This document shows positions 15,419 to 24,392 of a stretch of 64,000 bases of DNA, one piece after another. Under the pieces are notes generated by a model. It was not told where the DNA came from. It saw only the letters and a list, made by a program, of their open reading frames with translations, and searched no databases. Position numbers and translations under genes: made by a program. The stretch is from Streptomyces griseoflavus (GTDB lineage Bacteria; Actinomycetota; Actinomycetes; Streptomycetales; Streptomycetaceae): the NCBI RefSeq assembly GCF_014649995.1, contig NZ_BMUC01000007.1:153911-217910 (forward strand). Direction: 5' to 3'. Positions within the stretch are counted from its first letter, which is position 1. Each line of letters opens with the position of its first letter.

Positions 15419-16132
15419 TCAGGAGCGGCGCAGCGCCTCGGAGAGACGGCCGGCGGCGTCGATGACGGCCTGGGCGTGCATACGGCCCGGGTGGCGGGTC
15501 AGCCGCTCGATGGGGCCGGAGACCGAGACGGCGGCCACCACACGGTTCGACGGGCCGCGCACCGGCGCCGAGACGGACGCCACACCCGGCTCGCGCTCAC
15601 CGATCGACTGGGCCCAGCCCCGGCGCCGTACACCCGACAGGGCCGTCGCCGTGAAACGGGCGCCCTGCAGACCGCGGTGGAGGCGCTCGGGCTCCTCCCA
15701 GGCCATCAGGATCTGCGCCGAGGAACCGGCCTTCATCGTGAGCGTGGAACCCACCGGCACCGTGTCCCTCAGACCCGAGAGGCGCTCCGCGGCGGCGACG
15801 CAGATGCGCATGTCGCCCTGACGGCGATAGAGCTGCGCGCTCTCCCCGGTCACGTCGCGGAGGTGGGTGAGCACCGGGCCCGCCGTGGCGAGCAGCCGGT
15901 CCTCGCCCGCCGCCGCGGCCAGTTCGGCCAGGCGCGGGCCGAGGATGAAGCGGCCCTGCATGTCGCGTGCCACCAGGCGGTGGTGTTCCAGCGCCACGGC
16001 CAGGCGGTGGGCCGTGGGTCGTGCCAGTCCGGTCGCCCCGACCAACCCCGCGAGGGTGGCCGGGCCGGACTCCAGAGCGCTCAGGACGAGGGCCGCCTTG
16101 TCCAGAACGCCGACGCCGCTACTGTTGTCCAT
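15419..16132 (-). CDS. ndgR: IclR-family regulator NdgR
   Basis: IclR-type transcription regulator, 237 aa. The N-terminal helix-turn-helix reads [19 protein letters not shown] and the C-terminal IclR effector domain follows. It is divergent from leuCD, exactly as ndgR/areB in Streptomyces, where it acts on leucine biosynthesis and other amino-acid genes and affects antibiotic production. The ATG at 16132 is 8 nt from a 29-bp near-palindrome (16141-16169) that is a candidate operator for autoregulation. Effector not visible from sequence; leucine pathway intermediates are plausible. Confidence 0.93.
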   Translation of the reverse strand: MDNSSGVGVLDKAALVLSALESGPATLAGLVGATGLARPTAHRLAVALEHHRLVARDMQGRFILGPRLAELAAAAGEDRLLATAGPVLTHLRDVTGESAQLYRRQGDMRICVAAAERLSGLRDTVPVGSTLTMKAGSSAQILMAWEEPERLHRGLQGARFTATALSGVRRRGWAQSIGEREPGVASVSAPVRGPSNRVVAAVSVSGPIERLTRHPGRMHAQAVIDAAGRLSEALRRS

Positions 16133-16140
16133 GCAACGAT

Positions 16141-16169
16141 ACTTGCGTCTCACTCTGTGAAACGCAAGT
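16141..16169. promoter_or_regulatory. Near-palindromic operator candidate between ndgR and leuC
   Basis: Outer arms ACTTGCGT (16141-16148) and ACGCAAGT (16162-16169) are perfect inverted repeats. Inside them TCAC (16150-16153) and GTGA (16157-16160) form a second inverted pair about the same centre, so only two symmetric positions mismatch over 29 bp. It sits just upstream of ndgR and about 160 bp upstream of leuC. An NdgR (IclR dimer) site is the natural reading, by inference. Confidence 0.6.
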
Positions 16170-16326
16170 TCAATTTTCCGTGGAACCCGCCACTCTGGAA
16201 GCACGGAAGCAACGCGGCCCGTGGACCAGTGGGCCTGGCGGCGGACGCCCGGTGTCAGGGGTGCGGGCGCCGTCTCCTCTCGATCTAGTTGGGCCGGCGC
16301 ACCACTTGCCGGCCGGAGGGAAAGCG

Positions 16327-17757
16327 ATGGGTAGGACACTCGCGGAGAAGGTCTGGGACGACCACGTCGTCCGGCGCGCCGAGGGCGAGCCCGACCTCCT
16401 CTTCATCGATCTGCACCTGCTGCACGAGGTGACCAGCCCGCAGGCCTTCGACGGCCTCCGCAAGAACGGCCGCCCGGTGCGCCGTCTCGACCTCACCATC
16501 GCCACCGAGGACCACAACACCCCGACCCTCGACATCGACAAGCCGATCGCCGACCCGGTCTCCCGGGTCCAGCTGGAGACGCTGCGCAAGAACTGCGCGG
16601 AGTTCGGTGTCCGGCTGCACCCGCTCGGCGACGTCGAGCAGGGTGTCGTCCACGTCGTCGGCCCGCAGCTGGGTCTGACCCAGCCCGGCATGACCGTCGT
16701 CTGCGGTGACTCGCACACCTCCACGCACGGCGCCTTCGGCGGGCTCGCCTTCGGCATCGGCACGTCCCAGGTCGAGCACGTCCTGGCCACCCAGACGCTG
16801 CCCATGGCCCGGCCCAAGACCATGGCGATCACGGTCAACGGCGAACTGCCCGACGGCGTCACCGCCAAGGACCTGATCCTGGCGATCATCGCGAAGATCG
16901 GCACCGGCGGCGGCCAGGGATACGTCCTGGAGTACCGCGGCGAGGCCGTCGAGAAGCTCTCGATGGAAGCCCGGATGACCATCTGCAACATGTCGATCGA
17001 GGCCGGCGCCCGCGCGGGCATGATCGCCCCCGACGAGACGACGTTCGCCTACCTCGAGGGCCGTCCGCACGCCCCGAAGGGCGAGGACTGGGACGCGGCC
17101 GTCGCCTACTGGAAGACGCTCAGGTCCGACGACGACGCCGAGTTCGACGCCGAGGTCGTCATCGACGCCGCCGAACTGTCCCCGTTCGTCACCTGGGGCA
17201 CCAACCCCGGCCAGGGCGCCCCGCTCTCGGCCTCCGTCCCCGACCCCGCTTCGTACGAGGACGCATCGGAGCGGTTCGCCGCCGAAAAGGCCCTGGAGTA
17301 CATGGGGTTGGAGGCCGGTCAGGAACTGCGCTCGATCAGCGTGGACACCGTCTTCGTGGGCTCCTGCACCAACGGCCGCATCGAGGACCTGCGCGCCGTC
17401 GCGGACGTCATCAAGGGCCGCAAAGTCGCCGACGGCGTACGCATGCTGGTCGTCCCGGGCTCCGCGCGGGTGGGCCTGCAGGCCGTCTCCGAGGGCCTGG
17501 ACGTGGTCTTCAAGGAAGCGGGCGCCGAGTGGCGGCACGCCGGCTGCTCGATGTGCCTGGGCATGAACCCCGACCAGCTCGCCCCCGGTGAGCGCTCCGC
17601 CTCCACCTCCAACCGCAACTTCGAGGGCCGGCAGGGCAAGGGCGGCCGCACCCACCTGGTGTCCCCGCAGGTCGCCGCCGCCACCGCGGTCCTCGGCCAC
17701 CTGGCCTCACCGGCCGACCTCGCCGACGCCGACGCCCGAACGCCCGCTGGAGTCTGA
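16327..17757 (+). CDS. leuC: 3-isopropylmalate dehydratase large subunit
   Basis: Aconitase-family large subunit, 476 aa, which with LeuD isomerises 2- to 3-isopropylmalate in leucine synthesis. The three [4Fe-4S] ligands are in SCTNGRIED and CSMCLGMNP; the active-site segment [12 protein letters not shown] is intact. ATG at 16327 with a GGAGGG 6 nt upstream. It is followed by leuD after 6 bp. The 194-bp divergent region with ndgR holds a palindrome likely used for control. Confidence 0.97.
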   Translation: MGRTLAEKVWDDHVVRRAEGEPDLLFIDLHLLHEVTSPQAFDGLRKNGRPVRRLDLTIATEDHNTPTLDIDKPIADPVSRVQLETLRKNCAEFGVRLHPLGDVEQGVVHVVGPQLGLTQPGMTVVCGDSHTSTHGAFGGLAFGIGTSQVEHVLATQTLPMARPKTMAITVNGELPDGVTAKDLILAIIAKIGTGGGQGYVLEYRGEAVEKLSMEARMTICNMSIEAGARAGMIAPDETTFAYLEGRPHAPKGEDWDAAVAYWKTLRSDDDAEFDAEVVIDAAELSPFVTWGTNPGQGAPLSASVPDPASYEDASERFAAEKALEYMGLEAGQELRSISVDTVFVGSCTNGRIEDLRAVADVIKGRKVADGVRMLVVPGSARVGLQAVSEGLDVVFKEAGAEWRHAGCSMCLGMNPDQLAPGERSASTSNRNFEGRQGKGGRTHLVSPQVAAATAVLGHLASPADLADADARTPAGV

Positions 17758-17763
17758 TCAGTC

Positions 17764-18357
17764 ATGGAAGCATTCACCACCCACACCGGCCGGGCCGTCC
17801 CGCTGCGCCGCAGCAACGTCGACACCGACCAGATCATCCCCGCCCACTGGCTCAAGAAGGTGACCCGCGACGGGTTCGAGGACGGGCTGTTCGAGGCCTG
17901 GCGCAAGGACGCGTCCTTCGTCCTCAACCAGCCCGAGCGCGCGGGTGCGACCGTGCTGGTCGCCGGCCCCGACTTCGGCACCGGCTCCTCCCGCGAGCAC
18001 GCCGTCTGGGCGCTGCAGAACTACGGCTTCAAGACCGTGATCTCCTCCCGCTTCGCCGACATCTTCCGCGGCAACTCGCTGAAGAACGGCCTGCTGACGG
18101 TCGTCCTGGACCAGAAGACCGTGGACGCGCTGTGGGAGCTCACCGAAGCCGACCCCACGGCGGAGATCACCGTCGACCTCCAGGCCCGCGAAGTGCGCGC
18201 CGAGGGCGTCACCGCCTCCTTCGAGCTCGACGAGAACTCCCGCTGGCGGCTGCTGAACGGGCTCGACGACATCTCCATCACGCTGCAGAACGAGGCGGAC
18301 ATCGCCGCGTACGAGGCGAAGCGCCCGTCGTTCAAGCCGAGGACGCTCACCGCCTGA
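17764..18357 (+). CDS. leuD: 3-isopropylmalate dehydratase small subunit
   Basis: Swivel-domain subunit of isopropylmalate isomerase, 197 aa. The family segments [27 protein letters not shown] and [15 protein letters not shown] are present. It starts 6 bp after leuC and needs LeuC for activity. A terminator lies 60 nt downstream. Confidence 0.97.
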   Translation: MEAFTTHTGRAVPLRRSNVDTDQIIPAHWLKKVTRDGFEDGLFEAWRKDASFVLNQPERAGATVLVAGPDFGTGSSREHAVWALQNYGFKTVISSRFADIFRGNSLKNGLLTVVLDQKTVDALWELTEADPTAEITVDLQAREVRAEGVTASFELDENSRWRLLNGLDDISITLQNEADIAAYEAKRPSFKPRTLTA

Positions 18358-18416
18358 CCCGCGCCGCGGCCGAAGTCCTCACCGGAGGTCGACTTTCGGC
18401 CACCGCCCCACCCCAC

Positions 18417-18449
18417 CCGTACCCCCGATCGGTCCGATCGGGGGTACGG
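18417..18449 (+). terminator. leuCD terminator
   Basis: Perfect 14-bp stem (18417-18430 with 18436-18449) and a GGTCC loop, 60 nt after leuD. Confidence 0.75.
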
Positions 18450-18634
18450 CCGTGTCTGCACCCGTTCGGCCCTGCGCGCCTGCTTGGGGGCGATCAACTT
18501 GCCACGTTATGAAGGTGGTTGCCGGGGTACACGTGTCACGTGTGCGTGATCCCCGGGTATGCGCGGACGGCCGCCCGAGGCGGTAGTTGCCCCCTGGGCA
18601 GGCGACAACTCGCCCCAGATGGCACAATCTGTGC

Positions 18635-18865
18635 ATGGAACACGACGGCCAACTCCAGCTCTATACGGCCGTCGCGGTCCAGCTCAAAGAAGCGCATGCA
18701 AGAGTGCGCGCACTGCAAGTCCCGGAGGGCGTACGGATGGCGCTGGCCCGGAAGCTGCTGGTCATTACGGCCGCGGCCAAGCACGATCTCGCCGGTGCGG
18801 CAAGGCGTCTGGAGCGGTTCACCGCGGACCTCGACGCGGGTCGATTCCCCGAAGAGGAACGCTGA
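18635..18865 (+). CDS. Conserved hypothetical protein (76 aa)
   Basis: A small, mostly helical, charged protein (MEHDGQLQLY at the start, DLDAGRFPEEER at the end) with no membrane segment or known motif. A similar short gene sits between leuD and hupS in S. coelicolor, as I recall. It has weak ribosome-binding signals; a GGCACAAT element lies about 10 nt before the ATG, so a very short leader is possible. Function unknown. Confidence 0.75.
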   Translation: MEHDGQLQLYTAVAVQLKEAHARVRALQVPEGVRMALARKLLVITAAAKHDLAGAARRLERFTADLDAGRFPEEER

Positions 18866-18921
18866 ACCAGTCGAGACAACCGAGTTCGTTGCGGCACAAG
18901 GGTGATTAGCCCGTTTCGTGT

Positions 18922-18950
18922 TTGATTTGCGGTATATATCTGCCTAACGT
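18922..18950 (+). promoter_or_regulatory. Predicted hupS promoter
   Basis: TTGATT (18922-18927), 17-nt spacer containing TATATAT, and TAACGT (18945-18950), 51 nt before the hupS GTG. It lies in one of the most AT-rich stretches of the window (about 18900-18990). Confidence 0.55.
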
Positions 18951-19001
18951 GCGAAAAAGCTTGAACACTATCGTTCTGGCGATGTCTCCGAAGGGGAAGA
19001 C

Positions 19002-19640
19002 GTGAACAAGGCGCAGCTCGTAGAAGCGATTGCCGACAAGGTGGGCGGCCGCCAGCAGGCCGCCGACGCCGTCGACCACGTACTGGACGCCATCGTCCGC
19101 GCGGTCGTCGCGGGGGAGCGGGTCTCGGTCACCGGCTTCGGTTCGTTCGAGAAGGTCGACCGCCCGGCCCGCTACGCCCGCAACCCCCAGACGGGCGAGC
19201 GGGTTCGGGTCAAGAAGACCTCCGTGCCGCGCTTCCGCGCGGGCCAGGGCTTCAAGGACCTGGTGAGCGGTTCGAAGAAGCTGCCGCGCGGCGGTGAGGT
19301 CTCGGTCAAGAAGGCGCCCAAGGGCAGCCTGACCGGCGGCGCTTCGGCGACCGTGAAGAAGGCCGCGGCGAAGAAGACCACCGCCAAGAAGGCCGCCGGC
19401 GCCAAGAAGACGGCCGCCAAGAAGACCACCACGGCGAAGAAGGCGCCCGCCAAGACCGCGGCCAAGACCACGGCGAAGAAGGCGCCCGCCAAGACCGCGG
19501 CCACCGCGAAGACGGCCGCGGCGAAGAAGACCACCGCCAAGAAGGCCCCCGCGAAGAAGGCGACGGCCACCAAGGCGCCCGCCAAGAAGTCGACCGCGCG
19601 CAAGACCACTGCGAAGAAGACCACCGCACGCAAGAAGTAG
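19002..19640 (+). CDS. hupS: Nucleoid protein HupS (HU with lysine-rich tail)
   Basis: Two-domain HU homologue, 212 aa. Residues 1-92 form the HU fold (MNKAQLVEAIADKVGG, VTGFGSFE, ARNPQTGE), and the remainder is a histone H1-like tail of AAKK/TAKK/APAK repeats. GTG at 19002 follows GAAGGGGAAG. In Streptomyces HupS is induced in sporulation and compacts spore chromosomes; the tail is thought to strengthen DNA bridging. It is a single gene with its own promoter and terminator. Tail length is expected to vary through repeat slippage. Confidence 0.97.
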   Translation: MNKAQLVEAIADKVGGRQQAADAVDHVLDAIVRAVVAGERVSVTGFGSFEKVDRPARYARNPQTGERVRVKKTSVPRFRAGQGFKDLVSGSKKLPRGGEVSVKKAPKGSLTGGASATVKKAAAKKTTAKKAAGAKKTAAKKTTTAKKAPAKTAAKTTAKKAPAKTAATAKTAAAKKTTAKKAPAKKATATKAPAKKSTARKTTAKKTTARKK

Positions 19641-19688
19641 CGGTCTCTCCCGCCCCTTCGGACATGTCGGGCGAGCGGCTCCACGCGC

Positions 19689-19719
19689 CGGGCCGGACTC
19701 CTCACTGGAGTCCGGCCCG
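19689..19719. terminator. Terminator between hupS and the convergent 67-aa gene
   Basis: Perfect 13-bp stem (19689-19701 with 19707-19719) and a 5-nt loop between convergent genes, so it can serve both strands. Confidence 0.8.
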
Positions 19720-19749
19720 CGGTGCGTACCGGGCGGCCGCCGGCCGGTG

Positions 19750-19953
19750 TCAGAACGTCTGGAGCGTCACCAGGGTGATCCGCCGGGCCTCGCCCTCACC
19801 CTCGGTCTCGACGCGCACCCGCTGGCCGGGACGCAGCAGCCGCAGGCCTCCCGCGTCGAACGCCGGGGCGTCGAAGGGCACCGGGGTGCCGTCGTCCAGG
19901 AGCACCTGACCGCTGCGGCTGTCGGGGTCGTAGGTGTACGCGGTGGCCTGCAT
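19750..19953 (-). CDS. Conserved hypothetical small protein (67 aa)
   Basis: Starts MQATAYTYDPDSRSGQV and contains GTPVPFD and RPGQRVRVE, a pattern of beta strands like a small OB or SH3-type barrel (cold-shock-like), by inference only. Nine bp separate it from the upstream cofC stop, so it is probably the second gene of a two-gene operon. No catalytic motif seen. Confidence 0.72.
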   Translation of the reverse strand: MQATAYTYDPDSRSGQVLLDDGTPVPFDAPAFDAGGLRLLRPGQRVRVETEGEGEARRITLVTLQTF

Positions 19954-19962
19954 GGCGGCAGC

Positions 19963-20601
19963 CTACTGCTCCGTCGTCAGCAGCCGCGCGGCGACCGCGG
20001 CCGTGCGGGGGCCCACCCCCAGCGCCAGCGCCGCCCGCAGATCGTCCCCGGTGTCCACGTCCTGCCGTACGGAGTCCACCGGGCCGGGGTGGAGTTCCAC
20101 CGCTCCCGACGCCCGGTGTCTGGTCCGGGAGGCGCCGCCGAAGAACGGACGCAGTTCCCGCCCCCGGCCCGCGGCCAGCAACGTGGTGCCGAGCGCGGCG
20201 GCGTCGGCGAGGAAAGCGCGCGGGAATTCGGCCGCCGCGTCGAGAACGCGGGCCAGTTCCGGGGGACGCAAAGCCGGCAGATCGGCGTTGAGGGCGGCGA
20301 CGCAGGCCGTGCGCCGGGCGGAGACCACCACGGCGGCGGCGTGCCTCAGCGCCGCGTTCAGGCCGTCGCGCGGCTCGTCGGCGACGATCCCGGCGCCGAG
20401 TGCGGACAGCTCCCGGGAGGCCAGCGCGTCGTCGGTGACGACCACCACGTCCCGTACCGCGTCGCAGTCCAGCGCGGCCGCCACCGTGTCCTGGGCGAAG
20501 GCGAGCGCGAGACCGGGGCGCAGGCCGTCGTCCGCGGTGTCCGAGAGTCTGCTCTTGGCCCGCTCCAGCGGCTTCAGGGGTACCACCAAGGTCCACTGCA
20601 C
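19963..20601 (-). CDS. cofC: Phosphoenolpyruvate/2-phospholactate guanylyltransferase
   Basis: Nucleotidyltransferase of 212 aa resembling CofC/FbiD, which transfers GMP to phosphoenolpyruvate (or 2-phospholactate) for coenzyme F420 synthesis. The N-terminal VVPLKPLERAKSRL is the family hallmark, followed by VTDD and NADLPALRP. GTG at 20601 follows GAGGGA. The other F420 genes (fbiA, fbiB, fbiC) are not in this window, as expected for a scattered pathway. Confidence 0.85.
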   Translation of the reverse strand: MQWTLVVPLKPLERAKSRLSDTADDGLRPGLALAFAQDTVAAALDCDAVRDVVVVTDDALASRELSALGAGIVADEPRDGLNAALRHAAAVVVSARRTACVAALNADLPALRPPELARVLDAAAEFPRAFLADAAALGTTLLAAGRGRELRPFFGGASRTRHRASGAVELHPGPVDSVRQDVDTGDDLRAALALGVGPRTAAVAARLLTTEQ

Positions 20602-20774
20602 GAGTGTTACGTCCCTCTCTTGTCGCGGCCATTCTCACCCGGCACCCCGGGAGGTAAGAGGGTCGGGGCGTACGGTGTTCTCGACAGACCGACGGGCCGG
20701 GGCGACACTTGTGCGGCCCGCCCGGCCCGAGGGCCGGGCACGGGGCATGTCGTTCGGAAGAGGAAGGTGTACTC

Positions 20775-21572
20775 GTGCCGCGCCGCAGAATCGGCTTCTG
20801 GTACCGCTTCGCAGCGGTTCTCTGCAAACCGCCGCTGGTGGTTCTGCTCAAGCGGGACTGGCGCGGAATGGAGAACATTCCGGCCGAGGGTGGATTTATC
20901 ACCGCGGTGAACCACAATTCGCACATCGATCCCTTCGCCTACGCGCACTTTCAGTACAACACCGGACGTGTTCCGCGATTCCTGGCGAAGAGCGGCCTTT
21001 TCAACAAGGGATTCATCGGCGCCGCGATGCGCGGCACCGGCCAGATCCCCGTCTATCGCGAGAGCTCGGACGCGCTCAGCGCCTTCCGCGCCGCGATCGA
21101 CGCCGTGGAGCGCGGCGAATGCGTCGCCTTCTACCCCGAGGGCACCCTCACCCGCGACCCGGACGGCTGGCCCATGACGGGCAAGACCGGTGCCGCGCGC
21201 GTCGCGCTGCAGACCAAGTGCCCCGTGATCCCGGTCGCCCAGTGGGGCGCCAACGAACTGCTGCCGCCGTACGCCAAGAAGCCCAGCCTGCTGCCGCGCA
21301 AGACCAGCAGGGTGCTGGCCGGGCCGCCGGTGGACCTCGACCGCTTCTACGACCGGGAGATGACTCCGGAGCTGCTCAAGGAGGCGACCGAGGCCATCAT
21401 GGCGGCGGTCACCACCCAGCTGGAGCGGATCCGCGGGGAGAAGGCACCCGGGACGCCCTACGACCCGCGCAGCGAGCGGATCGAACAGCGCCGCAGGACA
21501 CACACGCAGACGCGGCAGGAACGGACGCGCGGCGGCAGGGCCACCGCGCGGGAGGAAGGGCTGGGCACGTGA
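20775..21572 (+). CDS. Lysophospholipid acyltransferase (PlsC family)
   Basis: 1-acyl-glycerol-3-phosphate acyltransferase family, 265 aa. The catalytic NHxxxxD motif is NHNSHID, and the FYPEGTLTRD segment forms motif III. Start GTG at 20775 is chosen by the AAGG 7 nt upstream; an upstream in-frame region is not protein-like. Its stop overlaps the gpsA start by 4 bp (GTGA), linking two steps of phospholipid synthesis. The C terminus is a basic Arg/Gln/Thr-rich tail. Confidence 0.93.
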   Translation: MPRRRIGFWYRFAAVLCKPPLVVLLKRDWRGMENIPAEGGFITAVNHNSHIDPFAYAHFQYNTGRVPRFLAKSGLFNKGFIGAAMRGTGQIPVYRESSDALSAFRAAIDAVERGECVAFYPEGTLTRDPDGWPMTGKTGAARVALQTKCPVIPVAQWGANELLPPYAKKPSLLPRKTSRVLAGPPVDLDRFYDREMTPELLKEATEAIMAAVTTQLERIRGEKAPGTPYDPRSERIEQRRRTHTQTRQERTRGGRATAREEGLGT

Positions 21573-22579
21573 GCAAGCCGGTCAAGGCGGCGGTCTTCGG
21601 CACCGGATCATGGGGGACGGCCTTCGGCATGGTCCTCGCCGACGCGGGGTGCGACGTCGTGCTGTGGGGGCGGCGCCCCGAACTCGCCGAAGCGGTCAAC
21701 TCCACCCGCACCAACCCCGACTACCTGCCGGGCGTCGAACTCCCGGAGAACCTGCGGGCCACCGCGGACGCCGCCGAGGCCGCGCGGGGCGCCGACTTCA
21801 CCGTCCTCGCGATCCCCTCGCAGACACTGCGCGGCAACCTCGCCGAGTGGGCCGGGCTGCTCGCGCCCCGCACGGTCCTGGTGTCCCTGATGAAGGGCAT
21901 CGAACTCGGCTCCGCGATGCGGATGAGCGAGGTGATCGACGACGTCGCCAAGGTCGGGCGCGAGCGCATCGCCGTGGTCACCGGCCCCAACCTGGCACGC
22001 GAGATCGCCGCCCGCATGCCGGCCGCCTCCGTGGTCGCCTGCACCGACGGGGACGTCGCCCGGCGGCTCCAGACCGCCTGCCACACCCCGTACTTCCGGC
22101 CGTACACCAACACCGACGTCATCGGCTGCGAGCTGGGCGGCGCCGTGAAGAACGTGATCGGGCTCGCCGTCGGCATCGCGGACGGCATGGGTCTGGGCGA
22201 CAACACCAAGGGGTCGCTGATCACCCGCGGTCTCGCCGAGACCACCCGGCTCGGGGTCGCCCTCGGCGCCGACCCGCTGACCTTCTCGGGACTCGCGGGC
22301 CTGGGCGACCTGGTCGCCACCTGCTCCTCACCGCTGTCCCGCAACCACACCTTCGGCACCAACCTCGGCAAGGGGCTGACCCTGCAGGAGACCATCGCGG
22401 TCACCAAGCAGACCGCCGAGGGCGTCAAGTCCTGCGAGTCGGTGCTGGATCTGGCCCGCCGGCACGGCGTCGACATGCCGCTCACCGAGACGGTCGTCTC
22501 CATCGTGCACGAGGGCAAGCCTCCCGTGGTCGCCCTCAAGGAGCTCATGTCGCGCAGCGCGAAGCCCGAACGACGCTGA
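21569..22579 (+). CDS. gpsA: Glycerol-3-phosphate dehydrogenase [NAD(P)+]
   Basis: 336-aa enzyme reducing dihydroxyacetone phosphate to sn-glycerol 3-phosphate. The Rossmann GTGSWGTA, the catalytic Lys in GGAVKNVIG, and GLGDLVATC are present. GTG at 21569 overlaps the acyltransferase stop by 4 bp. The product feeds the acylation pathway of its upstream neighbour. Confidence 0.96.
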   Translation: MSKPVKAAVFGTGSWGTAFGMVLADAGCDVVLWGRRPELAEAVNSTRTNPDYLPGVELPENLRATADAAEAARGADFTVLAIPSQTLRGNLAEWAGLLAPRTVLVSLMKGIELGSAMRMSEVIDDVAKVGRERIAVVTGPNLAREIAARMPAASVVACTDGDVARRLQTACHTPYFRPYTNTDVIGCELGGAVKNVIGLAVGIADGMGLGDNTKGSLITRGLAETTRLGVALGADPLTFSGLAGLGDLVATCSSPLSRNHTFGTNLGKGLTLQETIAVTKQTAEGVKSCESVLDLARRHGVDMPLTETVVSIVHEGKPPVVALKELMSRSAKPERR

Positions 22580-22622
22580 GCGACAGCCCCCTCCGTTCGG
22601 CTCACGCGCGGCGTTGCGGGCG

Positions 22623-22652
22623 CTGACTCCCGGCTCTGCCAGCGGGTACTCT
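22623..22652 (+). promoter_or_regulatory. Predicted ddl promoter (leaderless)
   Basis: CTGACT (22623-22628), 18-nt spacer and TACTCT (22647-22652), placing the start of transcription at or next to the ddl ATG (22662). No ribosome-binding site precedes that ATG. Confidence 0.4.
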
Positions 22653-22661
22653 CAACGCGAT

Positions 22662-23822
22662 ATGAGCACCGAGAACCTCCCCCAGAGCCCCGAGCCGCAG
22701 CCGTCCCGCAAGCCGCGGGTGGCCGTCGTGTTCGGCGGACGCAGCTCCGAACACGGGATCTCCGTGGTCACCGCCGGAGCCGTCCTGAAGGCCATCGACC
22801 GGACCCGGTACGACGTCCTGCCGATCGGCATCACCCAGGACGGCCGGTGGGCGCTCACCGCGGACGAGCCGGAACGCATGGCGATCACCGACCGCCGCAC
22901 GCCCAGCGTGGACCAGCTCGCCGAGTCGACGGAAGGCGCCGTGGTGCTCCCCGTCGACCCCGCCGACCGCGAGGTCGTCCACAGCGAGCCGGGCTCGGTG
23001 CCCAAGGCCCTGGGCCAGGTCGACGTGGTGTTCCCGGTGCTGCACGGCCCCTACGGCGAGGACGGCACCCTGCAGGGTCTCCTGGAGCTCTCCGGCGTCC
23101 CCTACGTCGGCTCGGGCGTGCTCGCCTCGGCCGTCGGCCAGGACAAGGAGTACATGAAGCGGGTGTTCACCTCCTTCGGGCTCAAGGTCGGCCCGTACCT
23201 GGTGATCCGGCCGCGGGAGTGGGAGCAGGACGAGTCCGCCGCCCGCAAGAAGATCATCGGCTTCGCCGGGGAGCACGGCTGGCCGCTGTTCGTGAAGCCC
23301 GCCCGCGCGGGTTCGTCCATCGGCATCACCAAGGTCGACGACCTCTCCGGCCTGGACGAGGCGATCGCCGAGGCCCAGCGGCACGATCCGAAGATCCTGG
23401 TGGAGGCGGCACTGCGCGGCCGCGAGATCGAGTGCGGGGTGCTGGAGTTCGAGGACGGTCCGCGCGCCTCGGTCCCGGCCGAGATCCCGCCGCCCGACGC
23501 GCACGCCTACTACGACTTCGAGGCCAAGTACATCGACTCCACGCCCGGCATCGTGCCCGCGCCGCTCACCGAGGAGGAGACGGCCGAGGTGCGCCGGCTC
23601 GCCGTCGAGGCGTTCGACGCGGCGTCCTGCGAGGGGCTGGTCCGCGCGGACTTCTTCCTCACCGAGGACGGCGAGTTCGTGATCAACGAGATCAACACCA
23701 TGCCCGGTTTCACCCCGATCTCGATGTACCCGCAGATGTGGCAGGCCACCGGCGTGAGTTACCCCGAGCTGGTGGACCGGCTGGTGCAGGCGGCGCTGCG
23801 CCGGTCGACCGGGCTGCGCTGA
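22662..23822 (+). CDS. ddl: D-alanine--D-alanine ligase
   Basis: ATP-grasp ligase of 386 aa making the D-Ala-D-Ala end of peptidoglycan precursors. The N-terminal FGGRSSEHGISVVT, the ATP-grasp KPARAGSSIGI, and the metal-binding INEINTMPGFT are intact. The YYDFEAKY segment near the active site is that of D-Ala-D-Ala rather than D-Ala-D-Lac ligases. The ATG lacks a Shine-Dalgarno sequence and may be translated leaderless from the promoter just upstream. Confidence 0.96.
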   Translation: MSTENLPQSPEPQPSRKPRVAVVFGGRSSEHGISVVTAGAVLKAIDRTRYDVLPIGITQDGRWALTADEPERMAITDRRTPSVDQLAESTEGAVVLPVDPADREVVHSEPGSVPKALGQVDVVFPVLHGPYGEDGTLQGLLELSGVPYVGSGVLASAVGQDKEYMKRVFTSFGLKVGPYLVIRPREWEQDESAARKKIIGFAGEHGWPLFVKPARAGSSIGITKVDDLSGLDEAIAEAQRHDPKILVEAALRGREIECGVLEFEDGPRASVPAEIPPPDAHAYYDFEAKYIDSTPGIVPAPLTEEETAEVRRLAVEAFDAASCEGLVRADFFLTEDGEFVINEINTMPGFTPISMYPQMWQATGVSYPELVDRLVQAALRRSTGLR

Positions 23823-23862
23823 GCGGCACCGTACCGCCGGGCCGCGCCGAGCGGCAGCGTGC

Positions 23863-24372
23863 TCAGGAGGCGATCCCCTCGGGGATCGCCTTCTTGACGC
23901 CCGGGGCGAGATCGATCAGCACGCCCGTGCTGTCCCGTCCGTCGGTCACCCGGACCTCGACGTACGCCTCGCGGTTGGCGGTGGTGAAGCGGTACGTACC
24001 GTCGTCCCGCTTCTCCATGAGCCAGTCCACGCCGTCGACCCCGCCCGGCACCGCGTCGGCGTCGCTGCCGTTGGCCACCTTGGGGTCGGCCATCTTCGGG
24101 GGCCGTTCGACCCCGCACCGCAGTATGATCGCCACGCCGCCCCAGCCCGCGGTCAGTTCGGACGCGGGTTCGGGATCGTCGCGACTCTCACCGTCCACCT
24201 TCGCCGGCAGGACCTCGTCCAGGTTCTGACACAGCTCGGTGACCTTCGCGTCCGGGCGCGGAACCGCCGTGGACGCGCCGTCGTCTGCTGAGGAGCAGCC
24301 CACGGCGGTGATCAGCACCGCGAGCGCGGACAGGGCGGACAGGACGGTGCGCCGGTGACGGAAGGAGTTCAC
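23863..24372 (-). CDS. DUF3515 lipoprotein
   Basis: Secreted lipoprotein of 169 aa. A basic N terminus (NSFRHRR) and hydrophobic stretch end in a lipobox AVGC, so the mature protein would begin at Cys26. The rest matches my memory of actinobacterial DUF3515 proteins, with a second Cys pair (ELCQNL, LRCGVE). GTG start. It converges on ddl with a 40-bp gap, and is followed at 24393 by the RAM-domain gene upstream on the same strand. Function unknown. Confidence 0.85.
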   Translation of the reverse strand: MNSFRHRRTVLSALSALAVLITAVGCSSADDGASTAVPRPDAKVTELCQNLDEVLPAKVDGESRDDPEPASELTAGWGGVAIILRCGVERPPKMADPKVANGSDADAVPGGVDGVDWLMEKRDDGTYRFTTANREAYVEVRVTDGRDSTGVLIDLAPGVKKAIPEGIAS

Positions 24373-24392
24373 CGGCCCAGGGTAGACGGGGG

